40,294 nucleotides of DNA from Eggerthellaceae bacterium (lineage in GTDB: Bacteria; Actinomycetota; Coriobacteriia; Coriobacteriales; Eggerthellaceae). A program made the translations under genes and the position numbers. The stretch spans positions 1 to 40,294 of the forward strand of contig JAFSHA010000167.1 in the NCBI GenBank assembly GCA_017440565.1, given 5' to 3'. The number at the start of each line of letters is the position of its first letter. The stretch's first letter is position 1. The notes below the pieces were generated by a model that worked only from the letters and a program-made list of their open reading frames with translations, was not told where the DNA came from and ran no database searches. Positions 23,997-31,469 of the stretch are shown piece after piece.

Positions 23997-23998
23997 GG

Positions 23999-25084
23999 CT
24001 ACTCCTCTCCCTGATCGCCCATGAGCGCGTCGAGGACGTCGACCACGTTCTGCTGCTGGCTGGGGAAGAGGTGCGCGTAGTTGTAGGTGATGTGGACGCT
24101 CTCGTGGCCAAGGCGGTCCGCGATGGCCAGCGCCGGGAAGCCGAGGTTGATGAGCAGGGAGACATGGCTGTGCCTGAGGTCATGCACCCTGATCTGTTTG
24201 ACCCCGGCCGCCCGAGATGCCGTCTTCATGGTGTTGGCCAGAGCGCACTTCGTGAACGGGAAGAGCCTGTCGTCCGGTTTCACCATCGTCTCGTAGGCCA
24301 TGAACTCGCGAAGCTCCTCGATGAGGAACTGCGGAAGCTTCACGTCGCGTACGGACTTGCTCGTCTTCGGAGGGCCGATGACGTCCTCGCCCTTGAGCCT
24401 TGCGTAGCTTTTGGTTATGTGGAGGATGCCGTTTTCCAGGTCGATGTCTGCCGGCGTGAGCGCGAGGAGCTCGCCCTCTCGTATTCCGCACCAGTAGAGG
24501 ATTTCGAACGCGTAGAAGTGCGTCGGCTTGTCGGCCAGCTCCTCGGAGAACCTGAGGTATTCGTCTGTGGTCCAGAAGAGCATCTCGTTGGCCTTCTTCT
24601 CGCCGAGCCTGCCGGCCTCGAGCACCGGGTTGGCTCTCAGGCCGTAATGCCTCACGGCATGGTTGAAGATGGCGGATAGCTGATTGTCGACGGTCCTGAG
24701 ATAGGTCCTGGAGTACGGCGTTCCGTCCTCCTTTGCTCTCTCTAGCAGGGAGTTCTGCCATGCGAGCACGTCCTTCGAGGTGATGGAGGCGAGCCTCTTC
24801 TTACCGAAGAAGGGGATCAGCTTGGTCTTGATGAGGTGTTCCTTTTGGTCCCAGGTCGTTACCCTCACTCTCGGCTTGACGTCTCTCGCATACACCTCGA
24901 AGAAGGCCTCGAACGTCATGTCGACCGTCTCCCTGACATCTGCCAGGAAGTTCCTTTCCCAGGCGAGCGCCTCGGACTTCGTCTTGAAACCGCGCTTGGT
25001 GGTGTTCACGAGCTTGCCGGAGGCGTCCTCGATGTGGAGGGCAACCCTCCAGGTGCCCCTCTCCTTGTCCCTGTGGACGCTCAT
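23999..25084 (-). CDS. int: Tyrosine recombinase integrase
   Basis: The product is 361 residues; ATG at 25084 overlaps the xis stop (ATGA) with GGAGGACC upstream. An AP2-like arm-binding N-terminus (about 1-50, ERGTWRVALHIEDASG) is followed by a SAM-like core-binding domain (about 55-150) and the catalytic domain. Catalytic residues are visible: R202 (CGIREGE), a lysine at 240-243 (PPKTSKS), H301 and R304 (HDLRHSH), H327 (LGHES) and Y336 (YAHLF). It is of the Tn916/phage type. It inserts and excises the element, here at the guaA 3' end. Arm-type repeats are present in the right end at 26004 and 26071. Confidence 0.95.
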   Translation of the reverse strand: MSVHRDKERGTWRVALHIEDASGKLVNTTKRGFKTKSEALAWERNFLADVRETVDMTFEAFFEVYARDVKPRVRVTTWDQKEHLIKTKLIPFFGKKRLASITSKDVLAWQNSLLERAKEDGTPYSRTYLRTVDNQLSAIFNHAVRHYGLRANPVLEAGRLGEKKANEMLFWTTDEYLRFSEELADKPTHFYAFEILYWCGIREGELLALTPADIDLENGILHITKSYARLKGEDVIGPPKTSKSVRDVKLPQFLIEELREFMAYETMVKPDDRLFPFTKCALANTMKTASRAAGVKQIRVHDLRHSHVSLLINLGFPALAIADRLGHESVHITYNYAHLFPSQQQNVVDVLDALMGDQGEE

Positions 25085-25290
25085 TTCAGGTCCTCCTCGA
25101 TCTCCACTTCGGAAAGGAAGCCGAAGAACCTTTGCTCGTAGTAGTGTCGGTTGGTCTTTCCCTTAATGACGAAGCAGCCGTCCTCGGCGAGCTCGCTGTT
25201 GAGCTGCCTGATGATGGAATAGGCGTACTGGACGCTCACCCCGAGGTCCTCCGCTATCTCCTTGGCGGTTATGAGTCGCGTGTTTTCCAC
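25081..25290 (-). CDS. xis: Excisionase-like winged-helix protein
   Basis: The product is 69 residues. GTG at 25290 is taken as start because AAAGGAG lies 5 bases upstream; longer in-frame starts would run through the operators. TRLITAKEIAEDLGVSVQYAYSIIRQLNSEL (about 4-34) is a MerR/Xis-like HTH, followed by a wing-like GCFVIKGKTNRHYYEQRFFG. It is co-translated with int (ATGA overlap at 25081-25084). Such proteins steer Int to excision, or act as small regulators. It is divergent from the XRE gene over two operators. Confidence 0.75.
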   Translation of the reverse strand: MENTRLITAKEIAEDLGVSVQYAYSIIRQLNSELAEDGCFVIKGKTNRHYYEQRFFGFLSEVEIEEDLK

Positions 25291-25309
25291 ATGTGCTCCT
25301 TTCTCATAA

Positions 25310-25329
25310 CCGATACGTATTTGTATCGG
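25310..25329. promoter_or_regulatory. Operator palindrome CCGATAC-N6-GTATCGG upstream of xis-int
   Basis: The arms and spacing are identical to the parAB operator at 1620-1639 (spacer GTATTT). It is 20 bases upstream of the xis GTG, so it should overlap the xis-int promoter on the minus strand. Confidence 0.75.
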
Positions 25330-25349
25330 TGTACAATTTATGAGAATAG

Positions 25350-25367
25350 CGATACAATTTTGTATCG
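25350..25367. promoter_or_regulatory. Operator palindrome CGATAC-N6-GTATCG overlapping the XRE promoter
   Basis: Arms CGATAC and GTATCG flank AATTTT. TACAAT at 25353-25358 may be the -10 for the XRE gene, with TGTACA at 25330-25335 as a modest -35. That would place the operator on the promoter and allow autorepression. It lies 21 bases from the operator at 25310. Confidence 0.7.
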
Positions 25368-25418
25368 GCAAGGAAATGTTTTGGAATCCATATTTGGTAT
25401 TACAGCTAGGAGTGGCTA

Positions 25419-25850
25419 ATGGGACTGGCCCAGAACCTCAAGAGAATGAGAGCCGCAAAGGGGCTCCAGCAGTCAGAGCTCGGCGATGCGATTGGCGTCT
25501 CTGAGATCACCATCAGGAAGTACGAGGCGGGAGAGCGCTGTCCAAAGCAGCCGGGGATCGAGGCGCTTGCCAACGCGTTGGGGGTTTCTGCGGAGGCTCT
25601 CTGCAAGGACGTCGGCTCTACTCCTACCGAGGCCGTACAGGCCCTGTTCGACATCGAGGAGAAGCTTGGTCTGAAACCCATTAAGGTCGACGGCATGGTT
25701 GTGCTTGCCATGCCCGCTGATCCGGAGACACCGGAGCAGGAGGCATTTGCCAGGGCCATGCATCACTGGTACAGGAATCGTCGTGATTTCGACGAGGGCG
25801 AGCTGACGCCAGACGAGTATTTTGCCTGGAAGGACTCCTTCAAGGCTTAG
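25419..25850 (+). CDS. XRE-family transcriptional regulator (candidate master repressor)
   Basis: The product is 143 residues; ATG at 25419 follows TAGGAG. The N-terminal cro/C1-type HTH is LKRMRAAKGLQQSELGDAIGVSEITIRKYEAGERCPKQPGIEALANALGVS (about 8-58). The C-terminal half is a short unrecognised domain (EAVQALFDIEEKLGLKPIKVDGMVVLAMP, then HHWYRNRRDFDEGELTPDEYFAWKDSF). It has no ImmA-type protease partner in the window. It is divergent from xis-int across two GATAC-N6-GTATC operators and is the obvious candidate for binding them, which would also give it control of parAB. A terminator follows. Confidence 0.85.
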   Translation: MGLAQNLKRMRAAKGLQQSELGDAIGVSEITIRKYEAGERCPKQPGIEALANALGVSAEALCKDVGSTPTEAVQALFDIEEKLGLKPIKVDGMVVLAMPADPETPEQEAFARAMHHWYRNRRDFDEGELTPDEYFAWKDSFKA

Positions 25851-25874
25851 TCCCAAAGGAACATATGAACCGTG

Positions 25875-25900
25875 AAAAGGCCTGTTTATCAGGCCTTTTT
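25875..25900 (+). terminator. Rho-independent terminator of the XRE gene
   Basis: AAAAGGCCTG and CAGGCCTTTT form a 10-bp stem around TTTAT, followed by a T run. It lies 24 bases after the stop at 25850. Confidence 0.85.
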
Positions 25901-25904
25901 CTTC

Positions 25905-26267
25905 GTGACAAAAATGTGACAAAAACTTAGATAGAAGTTCAAAAGCAATGACGATACGTTTCTGTATCCCTCGATAAGCAACATGTGGCTTTGATGTTCA
26001 ATCAGCAAAACCGCAGGTAAAGATACGAATTTGTATCTATGCTTCATTTTTTCAGTAATGCCTTTTCATTAGCATAACCGCAGGTAAAAAGGTGAAATAG
26101 CCTGTAAGCCATTCGTTGTGAAGTCATTTTATGTTGTCACGAATTCACTGATTTGTTTGTAATACCGATACTTTAAAAGAACGTAAAAGCATAAGAAAAC
26201 GCCCCTTGAACTGGTGTTTTCAAGGGGCGATAAATTGTCATAAACCGATACGATTTTGTATCGCTGA
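25905..26267. repeat. AT-rich element end with operator copies and arm-type repeats
   Basis: This is gene-free, AT-rich DNA. GATAC-N6-GTATC palindromes lie at 25953-25968, 26022-26037 (AGATAC/GTATCT arms from 26021 to 26038) and 26246-26263. An 18-bp direct repeat with one mismatch (AGCAWAACCGCAGGTAAA) is at 26004-26021 and 26071-26088. A 10-bp direct repeat GTGACAAAAA is at 25905-25914 and 25916-25925, one helical turn apart. The repeats have the look of integrase or Xis arm sites at an attachment end. Confidence 0.6.
26199..26230 (-). terminator. Terminator-like hairpin downstream of guaA
   Basis: The 11-bp arms CGCCCCTTGAA and TTCAAGGGGCG lie around an 8-base loop. In the guaA direction they are followed by GTTTTCTT, so this can end guaA transcription. 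If the boundary is at the guaA stop, the hairpin belongs to the element and replaces the native terminator. Confidence 0.7.
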
Positions 26268-26290
26268 TTACTCCCACTCAATCGTGCCAG
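26264..26290. other. Inferred attachment junction at the guaA 3' end
   Basis: Element-type repeats stop at 26263 and the guaA coding end starts at 26268. The integrase and excisionase lie beside this junction. The core sequence should be duplicated at the left end, outside the window; no second copy was noticed here, so limits are approximate. Confidence 0.45.
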
Positions 26291-27248
26291 TCGGCTTCGG
26301 GGTGAGGTCGTAGCACACGCGGCAAATGCCGGGGACTTCGGCCAAAATGCGGGCGGTAATCTTCTTCAGCAAAGCCCAGTCAATCTCAACGACATCAGCC
26401 GTCATGGCGTCCACCGTGTTGACCGCGCGAATGATGGCCGGCCACTCGTAGGCGCGCTTGTCGTCACGCACGCCCGTGGCACGGAAGTCGGGAACCGCCA
26501 CGAAGTACTGCCAAATGCTGCCCGCAAGGCCAGCCTCGGCAATTTCCTCACGCAGAATGGCGTCGGCCTCGCGCAGCGCCGCCAAACGATCGCGCGTAAT
26601 GGCACCCAGGCAACGCACGCCCAAACCCGGGCCGGGGAACGGCTGGCGGTCAACCATGGAAGCCGGCAAGCCCAGCTCGCGACCAACCACGCGCACCTCG
26701 TCCTTGAACAGCAGCTTCACCGGCTCAACCAGCTCGAACTGCATGTCGTCGGGCAGACCGCCCACGTTGTGGTGCGCCTTCACGCCGTCAGACTCCAGAA
26801 TGTCGGGGTAGATGGTGCCCTGCGCCAAGAAGCTCACGCCCTCAAGCTTGCGCGCCTCCTCCTCGAACACGCGAATGAACTCGGCGCCGATAATCTTGCG
26901 CTTCGTCTCGGGCTCTTCCACACCCGCCAGCAAATCAAGGAAGCGATCCGTAGCATCCACGTACACCAGGTTCGCATCCAACTCGTCGCCGAACACCTGG
27001 CACACCTGCTCGCTCTCGCCCTTGCGCATGAGGCCATGATTCACATGCACGCAGGTAAGCTGCTTGCCGATAGCCTTGATGAGAAGCGCAGCAACAACCG
27101 AGCTGTCAACGCCACCAGAAAGAGCCAGCAGAACCTTGCCGTCGCCGACCTGCGCGCGAACAGCTTCCACCTGCTCTTCGATGAACGCCTGAGCGAGCTC
27201 GGGCGTAGTAATGCGCACCATATCGTCAGGACGCTTATTGGGATCCAT
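26268..27248 (-). CDS. guaA: GMP synthase, ATP-pyrophosphatase subunit only
   Basis: The product is 326 residues; ATG at 27248 follows GGAGGAGG. The PP-loop [11 protein letters not shown] (about 41-51) activates XMP with ATP; the C-terminal dimerisation domain ends in the conserved KPTGTIEWE. Most bacterial GuaA proteins are about 510-520 residues, with an N-terminal class I glutaminase of about 190 residues. Here that domain is absent and no glutaminase gene is next to it, as in archaeal split enzymes. It must use a partner encoded elsewhere, or ammonia. The 3' end appears to be intact and is the insertion site of the element. Confidence 0.9.
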   Translation of the reverse strand: MDPNKRPDDMVRITTPELAQAFIEEQVEAVRAQVGDGKVLLALSGGVDSSVVAALLIKAIGKQLTCVHVNHGLMRKGESEQVCQVFGDELDANLVYVDATDRFLDLLAGVEEPETKRKIIGAEFIRVFEEEARKLEGVSFLAQGTIYPDILESDGVKAHHNVGGLPDDMQFELVEPVKLLFKDEVRVVGRELGLPASMVDRQPFPGPGLGVRCLGAITRDRLAALREADAILREEIAEAGLAGSIWQYFVAVPDFRATGVRDDKRAYEWPAIIRAVNTVDAMTADVVEIDWALLKKITARILAEVPGICRVCYDLTPKPTGTIEWE

Positions 27249-27420
27249 GAGGGCCTCCTCCACAGATTGAGTACAACGGAACAATTATAGCCACATCGCC
27301 GCTAGCGTACGCTTTTTTTCGTAAGCGCACCCACTCAATCGGCGAAAAATCCCCTGTTTTAACAGCAGCGAAACACGCGGCCAAGCGCGCGGGAAAACGC
27401 AGCCGGACACCCGTCAGACG

Positions 27421-28182
27421 CTACATCCCCAAAACAAGTTTTACCAGCAAAAGCACGAAAGCCAGCGCGATAAGCGGCTTCATGATGCGCGCGCCGTCCT
27501 TGATGACCAGCCCCGCTCCCAGCCATGCTCCAACCATGCCGCACAAGCCTCCCGCCAACCCAAGCGGAACGCACACCTGCCCGTTCACGAGGAACACCAC
27601 CGTCGCCGCCGTATTCGTCACCAGGTTAACCACCTTGGCATGCGAGCTGGCATACCGCGCGCCCAGCTGAGCCACCAAGCACAGTGCGATCACGTAAAAC
27701 GTCCCCGCACCCGGCCCGTAAAACCCATCATAGGCGGCAATCACGAAACTGCACGCACACGCCGTCACGTACGTGCGCCGCGTAAGAACCAGCTCCTTCT
27801 CCTCGCCGTCGACGAACGAATCCTTCTTGAACACCACGAACGCCACCACGGGAAGCACCAGCACGATGATGTAGTTGAGAATCTCCTCGGAAACCGACAG
27901 CGAAAAATGCGATCCCACAAGGGAGCCTGCCACCGCGCAAATCACGGTAGGTACAACCAGTCTCAACTTCAGCAACCCGCTTTTCGCATACCGAAGCGTC
28001 GCCACGGAAAGGCCGCAGATCGCCTGCAGCTTGTTGGTGCCAATGGCCATGTGCGGCGGCAAACCCACCAGCAACATGGCAGGCAACGAGACAAGCCCGC
28101 CGCCCCCCACCGACGCATTCATAATGCCGACGAGGAAGCAAATCGGGCACACGATCAAAAACGATGTCACCGAAAGTTCCAT
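27421..28182 (-). CDS. TauE/SafE-family (TSUP) membrane permease
   Basis: The product is 253 residues from ATG 28182; a TTG at 28200 is also possible and neither has a good Shine-Dalgarno. Some eight hydrophobic segments are visible. The family motifs are MNASVGGGGLVSLPAMLLVGLPPHMAIGTNKLQ near the N-terminus and a second half-repeat around YDGFYGPGAGTFYVIAL and AKVVNLVTNTAATVVFLVNG. TSUP proteins export or import sulfite, sulfonates or sulfoacetate; the substrate cannot be read from the sequence. It stands upstream of guaA on the same strand with a 170-base gap. Confidence 0.85.
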   Translation of the reverse strand: MELSVTSFLIVCPICFLVGIMNASVGGGGLVSLPAMLLVGLPPHMAIGTNKLQAICGLSVATLRYAKSGLLKLRLVVPTVICAVAGSLVGSHFSLSVSEEILNYIIVLVLPVVAFVVFKKDSFVDGEEKELVLTRRTYVTACACSFVIAAYDGFYGPGAGTFYVIALCLVAQLGARYASSHAKVVNLVTNTAATVVFLVNGQVCVPLGLAGGLCGMVGAWLGAGLVIKDGARIMKPLIALAFVLLLVKLVLGM

Positions 28183-28207
28183 GCGAAGATGGTAGCGCAA
28201 AATCAGC

Positions 28208-28231
28208 GCCGGCGGCTCGAGGGCCGCCGGC
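28208..28231 (-). terminator. Terminator-like hairpin after ettA
   Basis: GCCGGCGGC and GCCGCCGGC form a perfect 9-bp stem around a 6-base loop, 34 bases downstream of the ettA stop. The T tract is weak (GATTTT some bases on). Confidence 0.55.
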
Positions 28232-28264
28232 GGAATCGAATTAGTAACGTCTACTCATCGTCTG

Positions 28265-29941
28265 CTAGTCGCGCGTCAGCTTCCTGCGAATGCGGCGCGG
28301 AGCGCTTTCCTTGCCCAAGCGAGCCTCGCGGTCGGCCTGATAGGCCTCGAAGTTGCCCTCGAACCAATGCCAGTTGCCCGGATCCTCCTCGTTGCCTTCC
28401 CACGCAAGGATATGCGTGGCAATACGATCGAGGAACATACGGTCGTGGCTCACCACCACAACGCAGCCGCTGAACTCCTCAAGCGCCGCCTCAAGGCTCG
28501 AAAGCGTCTCAACATCCAAGTCGTTAGTCGGCTCGTCCAAAAGCAGAAGGTTGCCGCCCTGCTTAAGCGTAAGCGCCAGGTTCAAGCGGTTGCGCTCGCC
28601 GCCAGAAAGCACGCCCGCCGGTTTCTGCTGGTCAGAACCCTTGAAGCCGAAGGCGGCCACATAAGCGCGGCTGGGCACCTCGGTCTCGCCCACAATCATG
28701 TAGTCAGTTCCGCCGGAAACCACTTCCCACAGGCGCTTGTCAGGGTCAATGCCCTCACGATTCTGGTCAACGTAGGAAATCTTAACGGTCTCTCCCACCT
28801 CAAGCGTGCCGCTCGTCATGGGCTCAAGGCCCACGATCGACTTCAGAAGCGTGGTCTTGCCCACGCCGTTCGGGCCGATGATGCCCACGATACCGTTGCG
28901 CGGAAGCTCGAACGAAAGATCGGAAATCAGAACGCGGCCGTCATATTCCTTATGAAGGTGCTCGGCCACCAGGACCTTCGAGCCCAAACGCGGGCCAGCG
29001 GGAATCTGGATGTCGGCGAAGTCCAGCTTCTTGGCGCGGTTCGCCTCGGCCACCATGCGCTCGTAGTTCTCCAAACGCGCCTTGCTCTTGGCCTGGCGCG
29101 CCTTCGGCGAGCTGCGAACCCACTCAAGCTCCTTCTCCATGCGCTTGGCAAGCTTGGCCTGCTGCTGACCCTGCATGGCAATACGCGCAGCTTTCGTCTC
29201 CAAGTACGTGGAGTAGTTGCCCTTGTAGGGGAACAGCTGGCCGCGGTCCACCTCGCAAATCCACTCGGCCACGTTGTCCAGGAAGTAGCGGTCATGCGTG
29301 ACAGCCAGCACGGCACCCGGATACGTGTGCAGGAACTGCTCAAGCCACAAAACCGACTCGGCATCCAAATGGTTGGTCGGCTCGTCCAGAAGCAGCAGGT
29401 CAGGCGCCTCAAGCAGCAGGCGGCACAGCGCCACGCGGCGCCTCTCGCCACCGGAAAGCACGCTTACCGGCATGTCGGGGTCGGGGCACTGCAGTGCATC
29501 CATAGCCTGCGAAAGCTGGCTGTCCAAGTCCCAACCGTTCGCCGCATCGATCTCGTCCTGAAGACGGCCCATCTCGTCCATGAGCGCGTCGAAGTCAGCA
29601 TCAGGCTCGCCCATTTCCTCGCCGATCTTGTTGAAACGCTCAACCTTGGCAAGCACATCGGCAAACGCCAGGCGAATGTTCTCGATGACGGTCTTGTCCT
29701 CTTCGAGCGGCGGCTCCTGCTGCAGCATGCCCACCGTATAACCCGGGGTCAGGCGCGCCTCGCCGTTGGTGACCTCCTCAATGCCGGCCATAACCTTGAG
29801 CAGCGTCGACTTGCCCATGCCGTTCGGGCCCACCACGCCAATCTTGGCGCCTGGGTAGAAGCTCAAGGTCACGTCGTCGAGAATCACCTTGTCGCCATGC
29901 GCCTTGCGCGCCTTGTACATCTGGTATACGAATTCAGCCAT
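28265..29941 (-). CDS. ettA: Energy-dependent translational throttle protein (ABC-F)
   Basis: The product is 558 residues, the usual length of EttA; ATG at 29941 follows AAGGAG. There are two ABC domains: Walker A GPNGMGKST (38-46) with LSGGERRRVALCRLLLEAPDLLLLDEPTNHLD, and GPNGVGKTT with LSGGERNRLNLALTLKQGGNLLLLDEPTNDLD. They are linked by a charged helical arm (RIAMQGQQQAKLAKRMEKELEW) as in ABC-F proteins. There is no membrane domain. EttA binds the ribosomal E site and gates the first peptide bond according to ATP/ADP. It is a chromosomal housekeeping gene and lies alone. Confidence 0.95.
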   Translation of the reverse strand: MAEFVYQMYKARKAHGDKVILDDVTLSFYPGAKIGVVGPNGMGKSTLLKVMAGIEEVTNGEARLTPGYTVGMLQQEPPLEEDKTVIENIRLAFADVLAKVERFNKIGEEMGEPDADFDALMDEMGRLQDEIDAANGWDLDSQLSQAMDALQCPDPDMPVSVLSGGERRRVALCRLLLEAPDLLLLDEPTNHLDAESVLWLEQFLHTYPGAVLAVTHDRYFLDNVAEWICEVDRGQLFPYKGNYSTYLETKAARIAMQGQQQAKLAKRMEKELEWVRSSPKARQAKSKARLENYERMVAEANRAKKLDFADIQIPAGPRLGSKVLVAEHLHKEYDGRVLISDLSFELPRNGIVGIIGPNGVGKTTLLKSIVGLEPMTSGTLEVGETVKISYVDQNREGIDPDKRLWEVVSGGTDYMIVGETEVPSRAYVAAFGFKGSDQQKPAGVLSGGERNRLNLALTLKQGGNLLLLDEPTNDLDVETLSSLEAALEEFSGCVVVVSHDRMFLDRIATHILAWEGNEEDPGNWHWFEGNFEAYQADREARLGKESAPRRIRRKLTRD

Positions 29942-30035
29942 GAAAGACAACTCCTTCTCGGTATGATAAAATGCAAGTGCACTGGCAAAGCCCAGCAGTT
30001 GTGACGCAGGCGGGCGGAGCGGTGCTAGGGAATCG

Positions 30036-30064
30036 AGGGACTAGTTGCCGCTAGTCCCTTTTTT
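30036..30064 (+). terminator. Plus-strand terminator-like hairpin overlapping a small gene's end
   Basis: AGGGACTAG and CTAGTCCCT form a 9-bp stem around TTGCCG, followed by a run of Ts on the plus strand. The stop codon of the 37-residue minus-strand gene (30051-30053) lies in the stem. No plus-strand gene precedes it, so it may end an antisense or small RNA. Confidence 0.5.
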
Positions 30065-30164
30065 CTTCCGCTTCCATCCGTTGGTGCTTATGTTCCTGCC
30101 ATAGCATGAGCGCAAAGCTTGCTATGTTGGCAATGGCCGCCAAGGCAAACAAGATTTCGTTCAT
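30051..30164 (-). CDS. Small single-pass membrane protein (37 residues)
   Basis: ATG at 30164 has a near-perfect Shine-Dalgarno (AAAGGAGG, 7 bases ahead). The frame encodes one membrane helix (MNEILFALAAIANIASFALML, about residues 4-22) followed by a charged tail WQEHKHQRMEAEEKRD. It is too short for usual gene callers. It sits between galK and ettA on the same strand. I do not know a family; small helix-plus-charged-tail proteins often tune membrane partners. Confidence 0.65.
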   Translation of the reverse strand: MNEILFALAAIANIASFALMLWQEHKHQRMEAEEKRD

Positions 30165-30245
30165 AGGCGAACCTCCTTTCGAAAAAGAAGCCCCGCCCGC
30201 ACGCGGACTTTGCCAGCCCGCCTATTGTCTCATAGAACCGCACCC

Positions 30246-31469
30246 TTATTGCGCAAGACGCTCCCATTCGACGCCGCGCGCACCCAAAGACACGAAGCGG
30301 CAAGCCTCATACCCCAAGCAAGCGTTCATCGCCTGTTCGAACGAATCGGCCTCATCCCGAGGCACGAACGCAAGCACGCTCCCGCCGAATCCGCCGCCAT
30401 GAATGCGCCACGCCCCGCGCTTTCCCAAAAGCTGCGCGCACAGCGCCAGAATCACCATTGCCGGCTGATACCATCCGGTGCCGTCAGCCCGCGGGGAAAC
30501 GTTGGCCAAATACTGCGCCGACGAAGCACCCGAAAGGCGTGCCTGAGCCAAAAAGCCCTCGAAATCGCCCTTCTCCAAGCAGTCGCACTGCCAACCCACG
30601 CGCCTTGTCTCTGCGAAGAAGTGCAGCGCGCGCAGGGCCACCGCATCGCCCACCTCTGCACGCACCTCATCCAAACGCGCCAAAAGGTCCTCGAACCCAA
30701 CCTCACCCAAACGCTCGCAGCCAAACAGCCTCGCCACCGCGAACATATCGCCGGGCACGGCGTCGTATTCATCGTTGTAGAGCGAATGGTCGCACCGGCT
30801 GTCAATCAGGCAGGGCACGTAGTCGCAGGCGTCCACGTCAAAGGCAATCTGCCTCACATCGGGTACCGCGGGTGCAAAATCCATGGACACCACGCCGCCC
30901 ACCGCACTCGTAATCTGATCCTGAGCCCCGCTCATCTTTCCGAAATAGGACCGCTCCGCCTCCATACCCTCAAGGGCAAGGGCTACGCGATCCACTTCGC
31001 CTGCGGAGCACCCGAACAAGCCCTCCACGCATGCGCCCATAAGCATCTCAAAAGCTGCGGAAGAAGAAACCCCGAATCCGACGGGAATACTAGACGTCGT
31101 CACCACGTCGAAGCCCCGCACGTTTCCACCACGCCTCGCAAACAGCGCCGCCATTCCGCGCGCAATGGCAACGGAGCACCCGCGCTCCTCTGGCACGGGC
31201 CGCGTCCACGCCTCATCCGACAAGGAAATGCACGCATCGCCGAAGCCCTCCATGCACAGGCGAATCTCGTTCCGCCCGTTTTCCGCGCACAGAGCCCAAG
31301 CACGGTGCCCGATAGCCGTCGAAACGACGCGCCCTCCCTGATGGTCGGTGTGGTTTCCCGCCAGCTCCAAGCGCCCGGGCGCGCTGGCAAGCACAAACGG
31401 CCCCGCTGGCTCGCCGAACGCGCCCGAGAAGCGCTCCTTAAGCTCCGCGCACCTCATGTCCCTGATCAT
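30246..31469 (-). CDS. galK: Galactokinase (GHMP kinase family)
   Basis: The product is 407 residues. ATG at 31469 shares one base with the stop of the upstream GH2 gene (TGATG), and GGGGGAGGGG is ahead. APGRLELAGNHTDHQGG (about 30-46) is the galactokinase signature, with Asn-His in place of Glu-His. IPVGFGVSSSAAFE (about 130-143) is the GHMP ATP-binding loop. GGGFGGSVLAFV is the third motif near the C-terminus. It phosphorylates galactose at C1 for the Leloir route. With the GH2 enzyme it makes a two-gene operon for galactosides; galT and galE are not in the window. Confidence 0.88.
   Translation of the reverse strand: MIRDMRCAELKERFSGAFGEPAGPFVLASAPGRLELAGNHTDHQGGRVVSTAIGHRAWALCAENGRNEIRLCMEGFGDACISLSDEAWTRPVPEERGCSVAIARGMAALFARRGGNVRGFDVVTTSSIPVGFGVSSSAAFEMLMGACVEGLFGCSAGEVDRVALALEGMEAERSYFGKMSGAQDQITSAVGGVVSMDFAPAVPDVRQIAFDVDACDYVPCLIDSRCDHSLYNDEYDAVPGDMFAVARLFGCERLGEVGFEDLLARLDEVRAEVGDAVALRALHFFAETRRVGWQCDCLEKGDFEGFLAQARLSGASSAQYLANVSPRADGTGWYQPAMVILALCAQLLGKRGAWRIHGGGFGGSVLAFVPRDEADSFEQAMNACLGYEACRFVSLGARGVEWERLAQ

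Larger units (their letters stand above)
1..26267. mobile_element. Integrative and conjugative element (left end outside window), inserted at guaA 3' end
   Basis: The stretch holds a full conjugation kit (relaxase, VirD4, VirB4, PrgI, VirB6-like, pilin-like, cell-wall hydrolase), partition genes, a Rep-like protein, a tyrosine integrase and an excisionase-like protein, so an ICE is well supported. The right boundary is placed just before the guaA stop codon. Element-specific palindromes (GATAC-N6-GTATC) continue to 26263, and the next bases are the conserved guaA 3' end, a site known to be used by several genomic-island integrases. I saw no second copy of the guaA 3' end in the window, so the left attachment site should lie further left. 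The exact core cannot be set from one junction. Confidence 0.85.

Noticed and set aside
28367-30004. 545-codon plus-strand open frame
   Set aside because: It is the complement of ettA, which is a clear full-length gene; the product is Leu/Ala/His/Arg-rich with no family resemblance.
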